From an uncultured Alphaproteobacteria bacterium (lineage in GTDB: Bacteria; Pseudomonadota; Alphaproteobacteria; SP197), in contig CALSLK010000013.1 of the NCBI GenBank assembly GCA_943787175.1, forward strand, positions 1 to 64,000: a DNA stretch of 64,000 nt, read 5' to 3'. The translations under genes and the position numbers were made by a program. Position 1 is the first letter of the stretch. The number at the start of each line of letters is the position of its first letter. Positions 17,232 to 27,030 of this stretch are shown one piece after another. The notes beneath the pieces are model-generated. The model was not told the DNA's origin. It ran no database searches and saw nothing but the letters and a program-made list of their open reading frames with translations.

Positions 17232-18029
17232 CTACTCTTTCGGTGACCAGGCACCCAGAAGCTTGGGCAGGTCACCAAAGCGTGCGATCAGGCTGAAGAT
17301 GACGACAGCGAACAGGACGAACATGACCGCAACTGCAGCAATGACCGGTGTATAGCCCGACCGTAGACTCGACAGCACCTGCACGGGCAGGGTGATCGTT
17401 ACGTGCTGCCCGAGAAAGAACGAGATAATGTATTCGTTCATCGAGAGCACAAGAACAAACGCATAGCCGGCAATCATATACGGCAGCACCATCGGCAAAA
17501 TGACGGATGTAAAGAGCTTCTTGCCGTCTGCTCCCATGGTTCGGGCGGCCTCGAGCAACTCCTCGTCAATCGATTCCAGACCAAGGGAGATCATGACCAG
17601 TGGCAGGGTCACCAGAAAGACGCCATGAGCAAGAACGATGTTCTCAACTCTGCCGACATATCCTGCCTGACTCCAGAAGATCAGCATGCCCAGCGCAGTG
17701 ATCACCGGAGGCAGAGCAAACGGCACCAAGCCGGCGACAAACAGTGCTTTTGCATAGAGAACACGATGGCGCCACAGGAAGTAGGCGATCGGCAGGGCAA
17801 TAGACACGGCAAGAACACCAGCACAGACAGCGATCGTCACACTGTTGCCCAATGCTGCAGACCATTTGGCTTCCTCGAAAATCTCGGGATACCAGCGCAT
17901 GGAGATTCCTTCGGGTGGAAAGAACATGCGTTTTTTTGCATTCAGTGAGACACCGGCAACAATCAGAAGCGGTGCCGTGAACATGCTGAAAATGGTCGTG
18001 AGAAACGCGATTTTCGCAACCTTGATCAT
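17232..18029 (-). CDS. ABC transporter permease, PotC-like
   Basis: A 265-residue inner-membrane permease of the polyamine/iron importer class. Six hydrophobic segments are evident, starting with AFLTTIFSMFTAPLLIVAGV, and the EAA coupling loop reads EELLEAARTMGADGKKLFTSVILP. It overlaps the upstream permease gene by four bases (ATGA), so the two are translationally coupled and probably form the heterodimeric channel. Together with the ATPase and the binding protein upstream it completes a PotABCD-type importer. Confidence 0.92.
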   Translation of the reverse strand: MIKVAKIAFLTTIFSMFTAPLLIVAGVSLNAKKRMFFPPEGISMRWYPEIFEEAKWSAALGNSVTIAVCAGVLAVSIALPIAYFLWRHRVLYAKALFVAGLVPFALPPVITALGMLIFWSQAGYVGRVENIVLAHGVFLVTLPLVMISLGLESIDEELLEAARTMGADGKKLFTSVILPMVLPYMIAGYAFVLVLSMNEYIISFFLGQHVTITLPVQVLSSLRSGYTPVIAAVAVMFVLFAVVIFSLIARFGDLPKLLGAWSPKE

Positions 18030-18949
18030 GATGCAACTCCCGTCTTGTCACTTCGTCTCAACCACACCGTCAGCAAACTGAGCGCCAGCGTGACCAACAT
18101 AAAGAACACTGCCAGGGCAGCGGCAAAGGGAATGTTGCCGCGTCCCAAAGCCTGATCTGCGATCAACTGGGCCATCATGGTGTCTTCGGGGCGACCCAGC
18201 CAGATTGGCGTCACGAAGGCACCCATGGTGAAGACAAAGAGCAGAATGAAGGCCGCCAGAAGCGTCTTCTCAAGCAAGGGCAACACGATTGTGAAGAAGG
18301 TGCGAACCGGTGAAGCACCAAGGGTTTGCGCCGCCTCTGTCAATTCGCGGTCCAGCCGCGTGCAGGCGGGATAGAGAATCAGAACAGCGAAGGGAACATT
18401 GAAGTAGCTCAGACCAAACAGGTTCGCCCAGTAACTGGGGTACCAGGACTTGGCCCGGTCAACCAGCTCAAGCGCCTGAACAAGCGCTGGAAGACCTGAT
18501 TGCCGACCCAGAACCACAGACAGGGAATAGGCGACAATCACTTCCGAAAGCGTCAGGACACACAAGACAAAGACCAGGGAAACAACCTGGGGCTTGCGGC
18601 GGAACCGGCTGATGAAGAAGGTAAATGGCACGGCCACCACCAGCGCCAAAAGACTGGCAAGCGCTGCAAACTGCACGGACACCCATACGTGGGTCGTAAA
18701 GAGTGGCGAGAAAAAGCGGGCATAATGCGTGAACTCGAAGCCGGCCTCATAGGTGGAAGTCGTGCGATGCGCAAAGCTGATGACAATCATGATTGCGAAG
18801 GGAATGAAGAAGAATAATCCCAGCATCAGGGTGGGGTAGATACTGAACGGAAACCGTTTGATCGAGCCCAGAACACCGGGTTTGGCGATCACGTCATCGT
18901 CTCCCGTGGGGGCAGGCGCAATGGGCGCGTTTTCTGTTGCGTCACTCAT
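18026..18949 (-). CDS. ABC transporter permease, PotB-like
   Basis: A 307-residue permease. A proline-rich cytoplasmic N-terminus (APIAPAPTGDDD) precedes the first membrane span (FSIYPTLMLGLFFFIPFAI). The coupling loop is LTEAAQTLGASPVRTFFTIVLPLLEK. The long N-terminal extension relative to the second permease is usual for PotB-type subunits. It overlaps both neighbours by four bases and is the second gene of the transport trio. Confidence 0.92.
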   Translation of the reverse strand: MSDATENAPIAPAPTGDDDVIAKPGVLGSIKRFPFSIYPTLMLGLFFFIPFAIMIVISFAHRTTSTYEAGFEFTHYARFFSPLFTTHVWVSVQFAALASLLALVVAVPFTFFISRFRRKPQVVSLVFVLCVLTLSEVIVAYSLSVVLGRQSGLPALVQALELVDRAKSWYPSYWANLFGLSYFNVPFAVLILYPACTRLDRELTEAAQTLGASPVRTFFTIVLPLLEKTLLAAFILLFVFTMGAFVTPIWLGRPEDTMMAQLIADQALGRGNIPFAAALAVFFMLVTLALSLLTVWLRRSDKTGVAS

Positions 18950-20001
18950 GCCTTGAGCACCACACAGCTTTCTGCCGGGAGTTCCACCTTCACGTTGTCT
19001 CCCTTACTGACGTCCGGCCTGTCTTTAGGCGTGGCCATCGCAACGATCTGAACGTCGCCACATTGCACGAACGTCTCAACACTGGCCCCCACATCGCGCA
19101 GGAACGTGACTGTGCCAGACATCCGGTTGGGACCTTCGTTGCTCTCAGGGTAGACGTGCACGTCTTCGGGGCGCACCGAAACGATAATGCCGTCTTCAGG
19201 TTTCAGAGTGTCGGGTAGGCCATCGGTTTCGAAGGTCTGACCTTCAATGGTAATCTTGTTTCCACCTGCCTGTTGGGCCTTCAGAAGATTGCTGGTGCCG
19301 ATGAACTCGGCGACGAAGGCCGAAGCAGGATTTCGATAAATGTCGAGAGGTGCTCCGACCTGTGCGATGCGCGCCGTCGACATGACCACGACTTCATCGG
19401 ACATGGTCATGGCTTCACGTTGGTCGTGAGTTACGATGATGGTCGTGATGCCCAACCGCTCCTGGAGAATGCGCAACTCCACCTGCATCTCCTCACGCAG
19501 TTTAGCGTCCAGCGCAGAAAGAGGTTCATCGAGCAGAAACAGTTTTGGCTCCAGCGCCAGGGCGCGCGCAATTGCCACGCGCTGGCGCTGGCCGCCAGAA
19601 AGTTGACTGATGTTCCTGTCTGCCACTCCGGGCAGCTGAACCAGCTCCAGGAGTTCATCGGCGCGCTTCCTGCGCACAGTCTTTTCGATGCCGCGAATTT
19701 TCTGCGAGTAGGTGATGTTCTCACCCACGGAAAGATGCGGAAACAGAGCCAGCGACTGAAAGACCATGCCGATATTGCGTTGGTGAGTCGGTTTGTCGGT
19801 CAGGTCCTCGCCGTCCAGAACAATCTGGCCTGTCGTTGAGGTCTCAAGGCCTGCAATCAGCCGCAACAACGTGGTTTTGCCGCAGCCCGAAGGTCCAAGA
19901 AACGAGATGAAACGGCCTTCGGGGATGTTGAGATTGATGTCGGATACAGCAGTCACCGACCCAAATCGCTTCGAAATATTCTGTAGCTCAAGACCGCTCA
20001 T
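18946..20001 (-). CDS. ABC transporter ATP-binding protein, PotA-like
   Basis: A 351-residue ATPase of the CUT1/PotA type. Walker A is GPSGCGKTT (about residues 36-44), the Q-loop lies in GMVFQSLALFPHLS, the signature is LSGGQRQRVAIARAL, Walker B is LFLLDEPLSALD, and the switch histidine is in VTHDQREAMTM. After residue 240 an OB-type TOBE domain follows (VSVRPEDVHVYPE), which is common in this class. Four-base overlap with the permease gene and 32 bases from the binding-protein gene place it in one operon. Confidence 0.94.
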   Translation of the reverse strand: MSGLELQNISKRFGSVTAVSDINLNIPEGRFISFLGPSGCGKTTLLRLIAGLETSTTGQIVLDGEDLTDKPTHQRNIGMVFQSLALFPHLSVGENITYSQKIRGIEKTVRRKRADELLELVQLPGVADRNISQLSGGQRQRVAIARALALEPKLFLLDEPLSALDAKLREEMQVELRILQERLGITTIIVTHDQREAMTMSDEVVVMSTARIAQVGAPLDIYRNPASAFVAEFIGTSNLLKAQQAGGNKITIEGQTFETDGLPDTLKPEDGIIVSVRPEDVHVYPESNEGPNRMSGTVTFLRDVGASVETFVQCGDVQIVAMATPKDRPDVSKGDNVKVELPAESCVVLKA

Positions 20002-20033
20002 TTTTTACTGCCGCTCTGTTGTCAGGGTTAAGG

Positions 20034-21128
20034 TCAGGCAATACCCAGGAGGTATTTTTCCCAACGTTCCTTGATCCAATCGCCCTTGCTTTCATAGATC
20101 TCATAGTAGGGGACAATGGGAGGAATTTCGCTCGATGCCTTATCGAACTCTTCGTCGGTTAGGTCTGTCAGTTTTTTGGGAATCACCGGGGCGGTCCAAA
20201 GGGCCCGCGTTATGGCCGCTTGAACATCCGGACTCAGGCAATAATCGATGAAGACTTCAGCCTGATCCTTCATCGTTGTGTCCTTGACGATCGCCCAGGA
20301 GCCGAAATCAATGACGCCTCCTTCCTTCGGGAAGGTAGAGCGCATGGGAAATCCGTCCTTGGCGATCACCTGTGTGACGTCATGATAGTATTGCCCTGCG
20401 GTCAATTTTCCGGCCTTTAGCTGGTTCTGGAACTGATCTTCGTCTCGGTACCACAACGTCACGTTCGAGGTCAGCTCAGCGCCCTTCTTCATACAGGCGT
20501 TCAGGCCGTCATCTGTTTCCATCTGGACGCGACCATTGAAGAACGTGTGGGCGACAATGTCGATCAGGTAACTGGAATCGATGGTTCCGTTCCAGCCCAT
20601 GGTGCCCGCAAATTTTGGATCCCACGCGTCGGCCCAGGAAGTCGGCGGGACAGGGAATGAATCGGTGTTCGTCAGGAACGTGCTGAACCATGCCATGACG
20701 GCAATTGCTGTTGTCTCGCCGTCCTTGTTCTTGTGAATCAGGTAACCAGGAACGGTCGGCAGGTTTGAAATTTTTGCTGTGTCGATCGGTGCAAAGACGT
20801 CGTTCCAGCCATCTGCTCCCTGCCAGCCACACATGGTGACATCAACCTGAGCAATGCCGCTTTGCTGACTGAGGCTCAGCGAGTCGAACCAGGAATTGCC
20901 GCCGGACTGACTGATCGACTGCACCTTGATTCCGGTATCATTCGTAAATTGCGGATAGATATCGAGAGCAAGTGTTTCTTCAAAGCTTCCGCCATAGGAG
21001 GAGACCGAAAGAGGTTCGTCAGCCCATGCGCGGCGCAACACAACTGGCGATGCCAGTGAAACCAGCGCAGTTGCCCCCGCTGCAGACAGGGCTTGTCTCC
21101 GGTCGATCTCTGATTTTGACTTTGCCAC
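20034..21128 (-). CDS. ABC transporter substrate-binding protein, PotD/PotF-like
   Basis: A 364-residue periplasmic binding protein that heads the importer operon. It has a twin-arginine-like DRRQALSAAGATALVS signal with cleavage near RRAWA, then LSVSSYGGSFEET at the mature start, DVTMCGWQGADG and the C-terminal PYYEIYESKGDWIKERW. It is clearly of the polyamine/amine-type binding-protein class but is diverged from the three orphan binding proteins, which are closer to each other. The most likely ligands are polyamines, amines or related cations; I cannot be more specific. Confidence 0.9.
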   Translation of the reverse strand: MAKSKSEIDRRQALSAAGATALVSLASPVVLRRAWADEPLSVSSYGGSFEETLALDIYPQFTNDTGIKVQSISQSGGNSWFDSLSLSQQSGIAQVDVTMCGWQGADGWNDVFAPIDTAKISNLPTVPGYLIHKNKDGETTAIAVMAWFSTFLTNTDSFPVPPTSWADAWDPKFAGTMGWNGTIDSSYLIDIVAHTFFNGRVQMETDDGLNACMKKGAELTSNVTLWYRDEDQFQNQLKAGKLTAGQYYHDVTQVIAKDGFPMRSTFPKEGGVIDFGSWAIVKDTTMKDQAEVFIDYCLSPDVQAAITRALWTAPVIPKKLTDLTDEEFDKASSEIPPIVPYYEIYESKGDWIKERWEKYLLGIA

Positions 21129-21260
21129 AGCAAAGCATCTCCCAGTTGGCAGCCAAGACCGTCTTGGCTGACGATTCTTCTGGCACCCTCAATTATTTCT
21201 AAGGGTTTTCGTGTTGATAGCAAGCGGCCCAGCGGCTATCGACTGCAATGATGGGGATCA
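21129..21260. promoter_or_regulatory. Divergent control region: importer operon / RoxA-like gene
   Basis: This 132-base gap separates the divergent starts of the importer operon and the RoxA-like gene, so promoters for both should lie here. The middle is AT-rich (CTCAATTATTTCTAAGGG). I cannot assign exact boxes. Confidence 0.4.
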
Positions 21261-22451
21261 ATGGATCGCATGACAAACAGCGCAAAGCCTTTTCAGTTTC
21301 CCAATGGATACAGCCCGGAAACGTTTCTCGAATCGTACTGGCAAAACCAGCCTCTCCTGTGCCGCAACGCACTTGAAGGCGCTGGGAAGTCACTAACGGA
21401 CGAAGAAATCCTGGAGGTCGCGATCCAGGACGTCAGCGACGCGCGTCTGATCACCATGGAAGACGGTAAGCACGAGGTAGAGCAGGGCCCGTTTCCCCTC
21501 GACCGCTTCGACATTCTGCCAACAACACCATGGACCGTCCTTATTCAATCGATGGAAGTCTGGCAGCCGGGCCTGCAGGGCCTTCAATCGGCGTTCGACT
21601 TCCTGCCACGCTGGCGCTTTGACGACGTTATGGTTTCACTCTCGTCTGCGCACGGTGGTGTTGGTCCGCATGTTGATCAGTATGACGTTTTCCTGGTCCA
21701 GGCAGCAGGGCGTCGCCGCTGGTCGTGGGGAGGGCCGGTGCACCGTTCAGCAGAAGATGTTGCTCTGCGTCAGGTATCAAGGTTTGAGCCCACCGAAAAC
21801 GCAGATCTTGAGCCAGGAGATGTGCTCTATTTGCCCCCTGGCGTGCCGCATGAAGGTGTCGCGCTCTCGGATGGAGCGATCACCATTTCGATCGGATTTC
21901 GTGCCCCGGGGATTACCGACCTCATAGGGCATCTGGCCGATGTGGTCGCCGAAACCTGGGATGACGCGGTCGAGGTCGAGCCCAGATATGGTGATGCTGG
22001 CCGAGATTTATCTCGGGACCCCTGGCTGGTTTCCAGCACAGACCTCACAGGCTTGAAACAGTTGCTTTTGAACGCCCTGGGCGATGAAGAACTCACAGCG
22101 CGTGCTCTTGGAGAGCAGATCTCGATGCCGAGATTTCCTCCAGAAGCGCCCGAAGCCGTGCCGGAGCCCGGGGAACTGGCAAAGCTCCTGCAAGCGGGTT
22201 GGAGACTGGAACGCTGGGCAGGCTCGCGTCTTTTCCATCATCCGCTGGATGCACAACGCGCCCTGCTATTCGTTGATGGTTTTTCATTGCCCGTCCCAGT
22301 CGAATTTGCGGCCTGGGTAGCAGGTCAGGAGACAATCTCTGCTGATGCGTGGCGCGACTGGCACCAAAATCCAGACGCGCTTCTTGCCATCATGATGATG
22401 GTTGGGCGCGGAACCTTCGGCCTGGTCCCGGGCAGTAAAGAGCGCGCCTAG
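21261..22451 (+). CDS. roxA: JmjC/cupin ribosomal oxygenase, RoxA/YcfD-like
   Basis: A 396-residue 2-oxoglutarate oxygenase. The N-terminal half carries the JmjC fold, with the Fe(II) triad His137-x-Asp139 (GVGPHVDQYDVF) and His197 (PPGVPHEGV), closely matching E. coli YcfD, which hydroxylates an arginine of ribosomal protein uL16. GRRRWSWGG follows as in that family. The C-terminal part resembles the helical and winged domain of ribosomal oxygenases. The start could be 21261 or the ATG at 21270. It converges by four bases with the aminotransferase gene. The target is inferred from similarity. Confidence 0.82.
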   Translation: MDRMTNSAKPFQFPNGYSPETFLESYWQNQPLLCRNALEGAGKSLTDEEILEVAIQDVSDARLITMEDGKHEVEQGPFPLDRFDILPTTPWTVLIQSMEVWQPGLQGLQSAFDFLPRWRFDDVMVSLSSAHGGVGPHVDQYDVFLVQAAGRRRWSWGGPVHRSAEDVALRQVSRFEPTENADLEPGDVLYLPPGVPHEGVALSDGAITISIGFRAPGITDLIGHLADVVAETWDDAVEVEPRYGDAGRDLSRDPWLVSSTDLTGLKQLLLNALGDEELTARALGEQISMPRFPPEAPEAVPEPGELAKLLQAGWRLERWAGSRLFHHPLDAQRALLFVDGFSLPVPVEFAAWVAGQETISADAWRDWHQNPDALLAIMMMVGRGTFGLVPGSKERA

Positions 22452-23746
22452 ATCTCCCCGGCTGCTGCGTCGGCGGCTTCCAGTGTAAAGGTCAGATCTT
22501 CGTCACACAGCACCGCAGGGACAAACCAGGTTCCACGCGCCGTGACGCGTACGCCGCGGTCCTGCATGCCCTGAATGAATTTCAGGCGCATGGGTTCGTC
22601 GGTTGCCTTGTAATCGCGATAACTCAGAAGTGGTGGGTTCTCCGTGAACACGGTTGAGAAGATCTGGCCCAATCCCTGGGTATGGAGAGGGATTGCTCTG
22701 CGGCTGGCAATCTCCTTCAGTCCGTCCATCAGCGTTTGCCCGTCTTTTTCGACCTTGTCATAGATTGCACCACCGTCTGCCGCGAGCATCTCCACGGACG
22801 CACGGCATGCCGCAACGCTGGATGTGATTCCGTTGTAAGTGCCGCCGTGAACAACGCCCGACAAGACTCCTTCCATGATATCGCGCTTGCCTGCAACGAC
22901 CGCCATGGGGAACCCGGCTGCCACAGCCTTTGCAAACACCGCAACATCGGGCGTCACGCCGAACCGTTCCTGTGCACCGCCCAGTGCCAGGCGAAAACCC
23001 GTGATGACCTCATCGAATATCAGGACAATGCCGTTGTCGTCGCACAGCTTGCGCATAGCCTGCAGATAACCGGGTTCAGGCGGAATCACGCCGCTGTTGC
23101 AGGCCATGGGTTCAAGAACGATGGATGCAATCTCTGATCCCTGTGATGCAATGGTGTCGCTCAGGACCTGAATGTCGTTGAACGGCTGGACGACCAGATT
23201 TTCACGGATGTTGTCGGGCTGACCGGTACTTTGCGTCAAGACCTGGGGATTGTTATGCGGGCCTGCCTCGTTGATGGCCGGTGCCACACTGGCAAAGATG
23301 TTGTCGGCCCATCCGTGATAATGCCCCTCGAACTTGATCACCTTGGTGCGCCCGGTATGCGCGCGTGCCAAACGCATGGCGATCTGGTCGACCTGGGTGC
23401 CTGAAACATCGAAACGCACCAACTCAGCGCAGGGAATCAGTTCAACCAGACGATGGGCCAGTTCGATTTCTGCCTGGTGCACCGTCGTAAAGGCCTGCCC
23501 GACTTCCAGGGATGCACGCACGGCATCCAGGACCGGTTTGGGGTTGTGTCCCAGGAATGCAGGGCCGTTCCCCAGCACATAATCAATGTAGCGGTTTCCG
23601 TCAGCATCCCAGAGGTAAGGACCTTCGCCACGCTCGATGGAGAGGGGAACCGGCAACGGGTGATAACGGAAGTTGCTTGATACACCTCCGGCCAGAACGG
23701 TCTTGGCGTCTTCGTAGCGCGCGATCGACGTATCGTAGCGTCCCAT
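22448..23746 (-). CDS. Class III aminotransferase, glutamate-1-semialdehyde aminomutase-like
   Basis: A 432-residue fold-type I PLP enzyme. The N-terminus has DGNRYIDYVLGNGPAFLGH, the PLP-phosphate loop lies near RFDVSGTQVDQIAMRLAR, FDEVITGFR has the aspartate that contacts the PLP ring, and the Schiff-base lysine is in VFAKAVAAGFP. The overall type is the HemL-like subgroup of class III aminotransferases, but as part of an amine-catabolic setting it may not be the tetrapyrrole enzyme. It is divergent from the flavoenzyme gene, which is itself followed by a second class III aminotransferase. Confidence 0.88.
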   Translation of the reverse strand: MGRYDTSIARYEDAKTVLAGGVSSNFRYHPLPVPLSIERGEGPYLWDADGNRYIDYVLGNGPAFLGHNPKPVLDAVRASLEVGQAFTTVHQAEIELAHRLVELIPCAELVRFDVSGTQVDQIAMRLARAHTGRTKVIKFEGHYHGWADNIFASVAPAINEAGPHNNPQVLTQSTGQPDNIRENLVVQPFNDIQVLSDTIASQGSEIASIVLEPMACNSGVIPPEPGYLQAMRKLCDDNGIVLIFDEVITGFRLALGGAQERFGVTPDVAVFAKAVAAGFPMAVVAGKRDIMEGVLSGVVHGGTYNGITSSVAACRASVEMLAADGGAIYDKVEKDGQTLMDGLKEIASRRAIPLHTQGLGQIFSTVFTENPPLLSYRDYKATDEPMRLKFIQGMQDRGVRVTARGTWFVPAVLCDEDLTFTLEAADAAAGEI

Positions 23747-23827
23747 GAAATTCTCCGTTCTGGGGTGATTACCGGTGCGCCAGATTCCGCTAGGCTTCGC
23801 GCGACTTCAAGTGAAAGGATGAGAATT

Positions 23828-25789
23828 ATGGCCCAGTTTCCGCATCTCATGGCTCCCCTGCAAATCGGACCGGTGACGGTGCGCAATCGTATCGTCTCGA
23901 CTGGCCATGACACTGGCATGTCTGAACATGGCGGTCTGATCGGTGATCAGCTCATTGCCTACCAGCAGGCGCGTGCCAAAGGTGGAGCAGGTCTGATTGT
24001 GTTGCAGGTGGCAGCGATCAGCGACAGCGCGTTCTACACATCCCACATTATTCAGGCGATGAACGACGAATGCATCCCCGGCTACCAGCGCATGGCCGAT
24101 GCTGTGTTGGGTGAGGGCGCTTCGTGCTTTGGCCAGATTTTTCATCCCGGTCGCGAGATGTTGGGCAGTGCGGACGGAACGCTTGGCGTATCCTGGTCTG
24201 CTTCATCGGTGGCCAACGAGCGTTATCACGTCAAACCACGTGCGATGACCACGGACGTGATCAGGCAAACCATCCAAGACTATGCGGCAGCGGCCGAACG
24301 TTTGAAGCGTGGAGGCATCCAGGGCGCAGAAATCGTTGCCAGTCACGGTTACCTGCCCGCTCAGTTCCTTTCCGCCCAGATCAACCACCGTGAAGACGAT
24401 TATGGCGGTAGCCCCGAAAACCGATTGCGGTTCCTGCGCGAGATTCTTGAAGCCGTGCGGGATCGCGTAGGGCCGGACTTTGTTGTTGGTGCGCGTATTT
24501 CCGGTGACGACAAGGATGGCATCGGCCTTGAGCCTGATGAGTGTCATGCCGCCTGCGTTGCTCTCGATCAGGCCGGCCTTGTCGATTACCTCAGCGTGGT
24601 TGCCGGCAGCTCGGCCACACGTTCTGGGTCGTTCCACATCGTCCCGCCGATGTATCAGGAGGCCGGCTATACCGCGCCTCTGGGCCGGGCGGTAAAGGAT
24701 AATGTCTCCGTACCGGTCATCGTGACGGGGCGTATCAATCAGCCTCAGATTGCCGAACAGATCATTGCCGGTGGCGACGCCGATGCCTGCGGCATGACGC
24801 GATCCCTGATTTGCGATCCCATGATGCCTGCCAAGACCCTGGCTGGTGATTCCGATGACATCCGTGCCTGCATCGCCTGCAATCAGGCATGCATCGGGCA
24901 TTTCTTCATGGGCGCGGCAATCTCATGCATCCAGCACCCTGAAACAGGAAGAGAGCGCGATTATGAGCCACAGGAGGCCGCCAGGGCATCGCGCAAGGTT
25001 CTGATTGCAGGTGGCGGGCCCGGCGGTATGAAGGCTGCAGCCGTAGCAGCCGAGCGTGGGCACGAGGTGATCCTGTTCGAAGCTGGCCCGCAACTGGGCG
25101 GCCAGGCCTTGTTGGCCCAGTTGCTTCCCGGTCGCGCTGAATTTGGCGGTATTGTCACCAACCTCAGTCACGAACTTGAGCGCGCCGGTGTGACTGTTCG
25201 CTTGAACACACGGGTTGATCGCGCACTCGTAGAGAGCGAGGCCCCCGATGCCGTTGTGATCGCAACCGGTGCGGTGCCGAGCGAGCCCGAGATTGAAGGT
25301 GCAGGCGAGGGCCATGTGGTGAACGCCTGGCAGGTGCTACGGGGTGAAGCCAATGTCGGACAAAGTGTTGTCGTGGCCGATTTCCGTTGTGACTGGATCG
25401 GCGTTGGCCTGGCCGAAAAGCTCGCCCTTGATGGTTGTCGGGTACAGCTCGCCTTTAACGGCTCGCAACTCGCGGAAAATCTGATGCAGTACCTGCGGGA
25501 TCACGCTGCGGCACGCATGTTCGACCTGGGTGTCGAACTCCATTCCTATGCCAGGCTCTATGGCGTGGACAGCGACACGGTCTATCTGGAACACGCTATG
25601 GCGCGAAAGCCAATCGTCTGTGAAGGCGTTGATACACTGGTGACCGCCCTGGGACATGAGTCGGTCGATAACCTTGAAGGAGAACTCGACGGCATGAACA
25701 TCGAACTTCACATGATCGGTGATTGCCTTGCGCCACGCACGGCTGAAGAGGCTGTTCTTGAAGGCCTCAAGGTTGCAAGCGCGTTATGA
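23828..25789 (+). CDS. Fe-S flavoenzyme, trimethylamine dehydrogenase / dienoyl-CoA reductase family
   Basis: A 653-residue two-domain enzyme. Residues 1-345 form an Old Yellow Enzyme-type FMN barrel (FPHLMAPLQIGPVTVRN, GGSPENRLRFL). A 4Fe-4S cluster is bound by CIACNQACIG and CIQHP, and the last 270 residues are an FAD/NAD Rossmann unit (VLIAGGGPGGMKAA). The start at ATG 23828 follows AAGGA by 8 bases. Relatives include trimethylamine and histamine dehydrogenases and 2,4-dienoyl-CoA reductase. With an amine importer and two class III aminotransferases around it, an amine dehydrogenase role is a reasonable inference. Stop overlaps the next start by four bases. Confidence 0.88.
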   Translation: MAQFPHLMAPLQIGPVTVRNRIVSTGHDTGMSEHGGLIGDQLIAYQQARAKGGAGLIVLQVAAISDSAFYTSHIIQAMNDECIPGYQRMADAVLGEGASCFGQIFHPGREMLGSADGTLGVSWSASSVANERYHVKPRAMTTDVIRQTIQDYAAAAERLKRGGIQGAEIVASHGYLPAQFLSAQINHREDDYGGSPENRLRFLREILEAVRDRVGPDFVVGARISGDDKDGIGLEPDECHAACVALDQAGLVDYLSVVAGSSATRSGSFHIVPPMYQEAGYTAPLGRAVKDNVSVPVIVTGRINQPQIAEQIIAGGDADACGMTRSLICDPMMPAKTLAGDSDDIRACIACNQACIGHFFMGAAISCIQHPETGRERDYEPQEAARASRKVLIAGGGPGGMKAAAVAAERGHEVILFEAGPQLGGQALLAQLLPGRAEFGGIVTNLSHELERAGVTVRLNTRVDRALVESEAPDAVVIATGAVPSEPEIEGAGEGHVVNAWQVLRGEANVGQSVVVADFRCDWIGVGLAEKLALDGCRVQLAFNGSQLAENLMQYLRDHAAARMFDLGVELHSYARLYGVDSDTVYLEHAMARKPIVCEGVDTLVTALGHESVDNLEGELDGMNIELHMIGDCLAPRTAEEAVLEGLKVASAL

Positions 25790-27030
25790 GCGTTCATCCC
25801 AACAGCAAAGACTCGGCCCTGCGTCAGCGCGCGGCAAACGTCATTCCTGGCGGCATGTACGGGCACCAGTCCATCGGCCGGTTGCCGGACGGTTACCCGC
25901 AGTTCTTCAGCCGTGCTGACGGCTGCCGGCTTTGGGATGCCGACGGCAACGAACTGATCGACTACATGTGCGCTTATGGTCCAAATCTGTTGGGCTATCA
26001 TCATGCCCAGGTCGAAGACGCGGCTGCGCGGCAGCAAGCATTGGGCGATGCACTGACAGGCCCATCAGAAGTCATGGTCACCTATGCCGAGCGTCTGGTC
26101 GATACGATCAGCCATGCCGATTGGGCGATGTTCACCAAGAACGGCGCTGATTCGACTTCCTCATGCATCCAGATCGCGCGGGCCTATACAGGCAAGAACA
26201 AGATCCTGATTGCTGAAGGCAGCTATCACGGTGCCAACTTCTGGTCGACGCCTCGGCCCTCAGGTGTACCTGACGATGATCGCAAACACCTGATCCGCTA
26301 CCAGTACAACGACCTCGCAAGCCTGGATGCCGCCGTTGCAGAAGCTGGTGATGACTTTGCCGGTATCTTTGCCACGGCCTACAAACATGACGCCTTTGTC
26401 GCGAATGAATCTGTTGACCCAGCGTTTGCGCGACACTGCCGCAAACTCGCTGACCGACATGATGCCGTTCTCATGGTCGATGATGTCCGTGCCGGGTTCC
26501 GGATGGCCCATAATGGCTCGTGGTCGTCTGTGGGCGTTGAGCCCGACTTGAGTTCCTGGGGCAAGGTCCTGGCCAACGGCCATCCGATCTCTGCCCATTT
26601 GGGCAATACGCGTATGCGTGAAGCCGCTGAAAGCATTTTCATCACAGGCTCCTACTGGTTTGCTGCAGTTCCCATGGCGGCCGGACTTGCCGTGCTCGAC
26701 GTGCTCGAGGAGAAGGATGTCGTAAGCCACGTGACGCAGATGGGTGAGATGCTGCGGTCAGGCCTGGCGGAACAAGCGCAGCGTTATGGTTTTGATCTGG
26801 TTCAGAGTGGTCCGGCTCAGATGCCACAGGTCCTCTTTGCCAACGATCCTGATCGAGTGCTGGGCGACGCGTGGTGCCTGGAATGCCTCAAACGTGGCGT
26901 TTACTTCCATCCCTGGCACAACATGTTCCTGTCTCTGGCACATCAGCCGGATGACATCGAACGAACGCTTGATGCTGCTGACAGTGCCTTCAAGGCACTT
27001 CAGTCTTTGCGTTCACCGACCCAGGGATAA
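25786..27030 (+). CDS. Class III aminotransferase, glutamate-1-semialdehyde aminomutase-like
   Basis: A 414-residue PLP enzyme, coupled to the flavoenzyme by a four-base overlap. It has NELIDYMCAYGPNLLGYHH, the phosphate loop at TKNGADSTSSCIQIARA, VDDVRAGFR (Asp-Asp in place of the more usual Asp-Glu), and the lysine in SSWGKVLANGHPIS. It is a distant paralogue of the enzyme at 22448-23746. Coupling to the flavoenzyme suggests that one makes the substrate of the other, for example deamination of an amine made by a dehydrogenase. The actual reaction is not shown by sequence. Confidence 0.87.
   Translation: MSVHPNSKDSALRQRAANVIPGGMYGHQSIGRLPDGYPQFFSRADGCRLWDADGNELIDYMCAYGPNLLGYHHAQVEDAAARQQALGDALTGPSEVMVTYAERLVDTISHADWAMFTKNGADSTSSCIQIARAYTGKNKILIAEGSYHGANFWSTPRPSGVPDDDRKHLIRYQYNDLASLDAAVAEAGDDFAGIFATAYKHDAFVANESVDPAFARHCRKLADRHDAVLMVDDVRAGFRMAHNGSWSSVGVEPDLSSWGKVLANGHPISAHLGNTRMREAAESIFITGSYWFAAVPMAAGLAVLDVLEEKDVVSHVTQMGEMLRSGLAEQAQRYGFDLVQSGPAQMPQVLFANDPDRVLGDAWCLECLKRGVYFHPWHNMFLSLAHQPDDIERTLDAADSAFKALQSLRSPTQG

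Noticed and set aside
25000-25300. Possible frameshift in the Fe-S flavoenzyme at the FMN-FAD domain junction
   Set aside because: Both domains and the Fe-S motif read in one continuous frame from 23828 to 25789.
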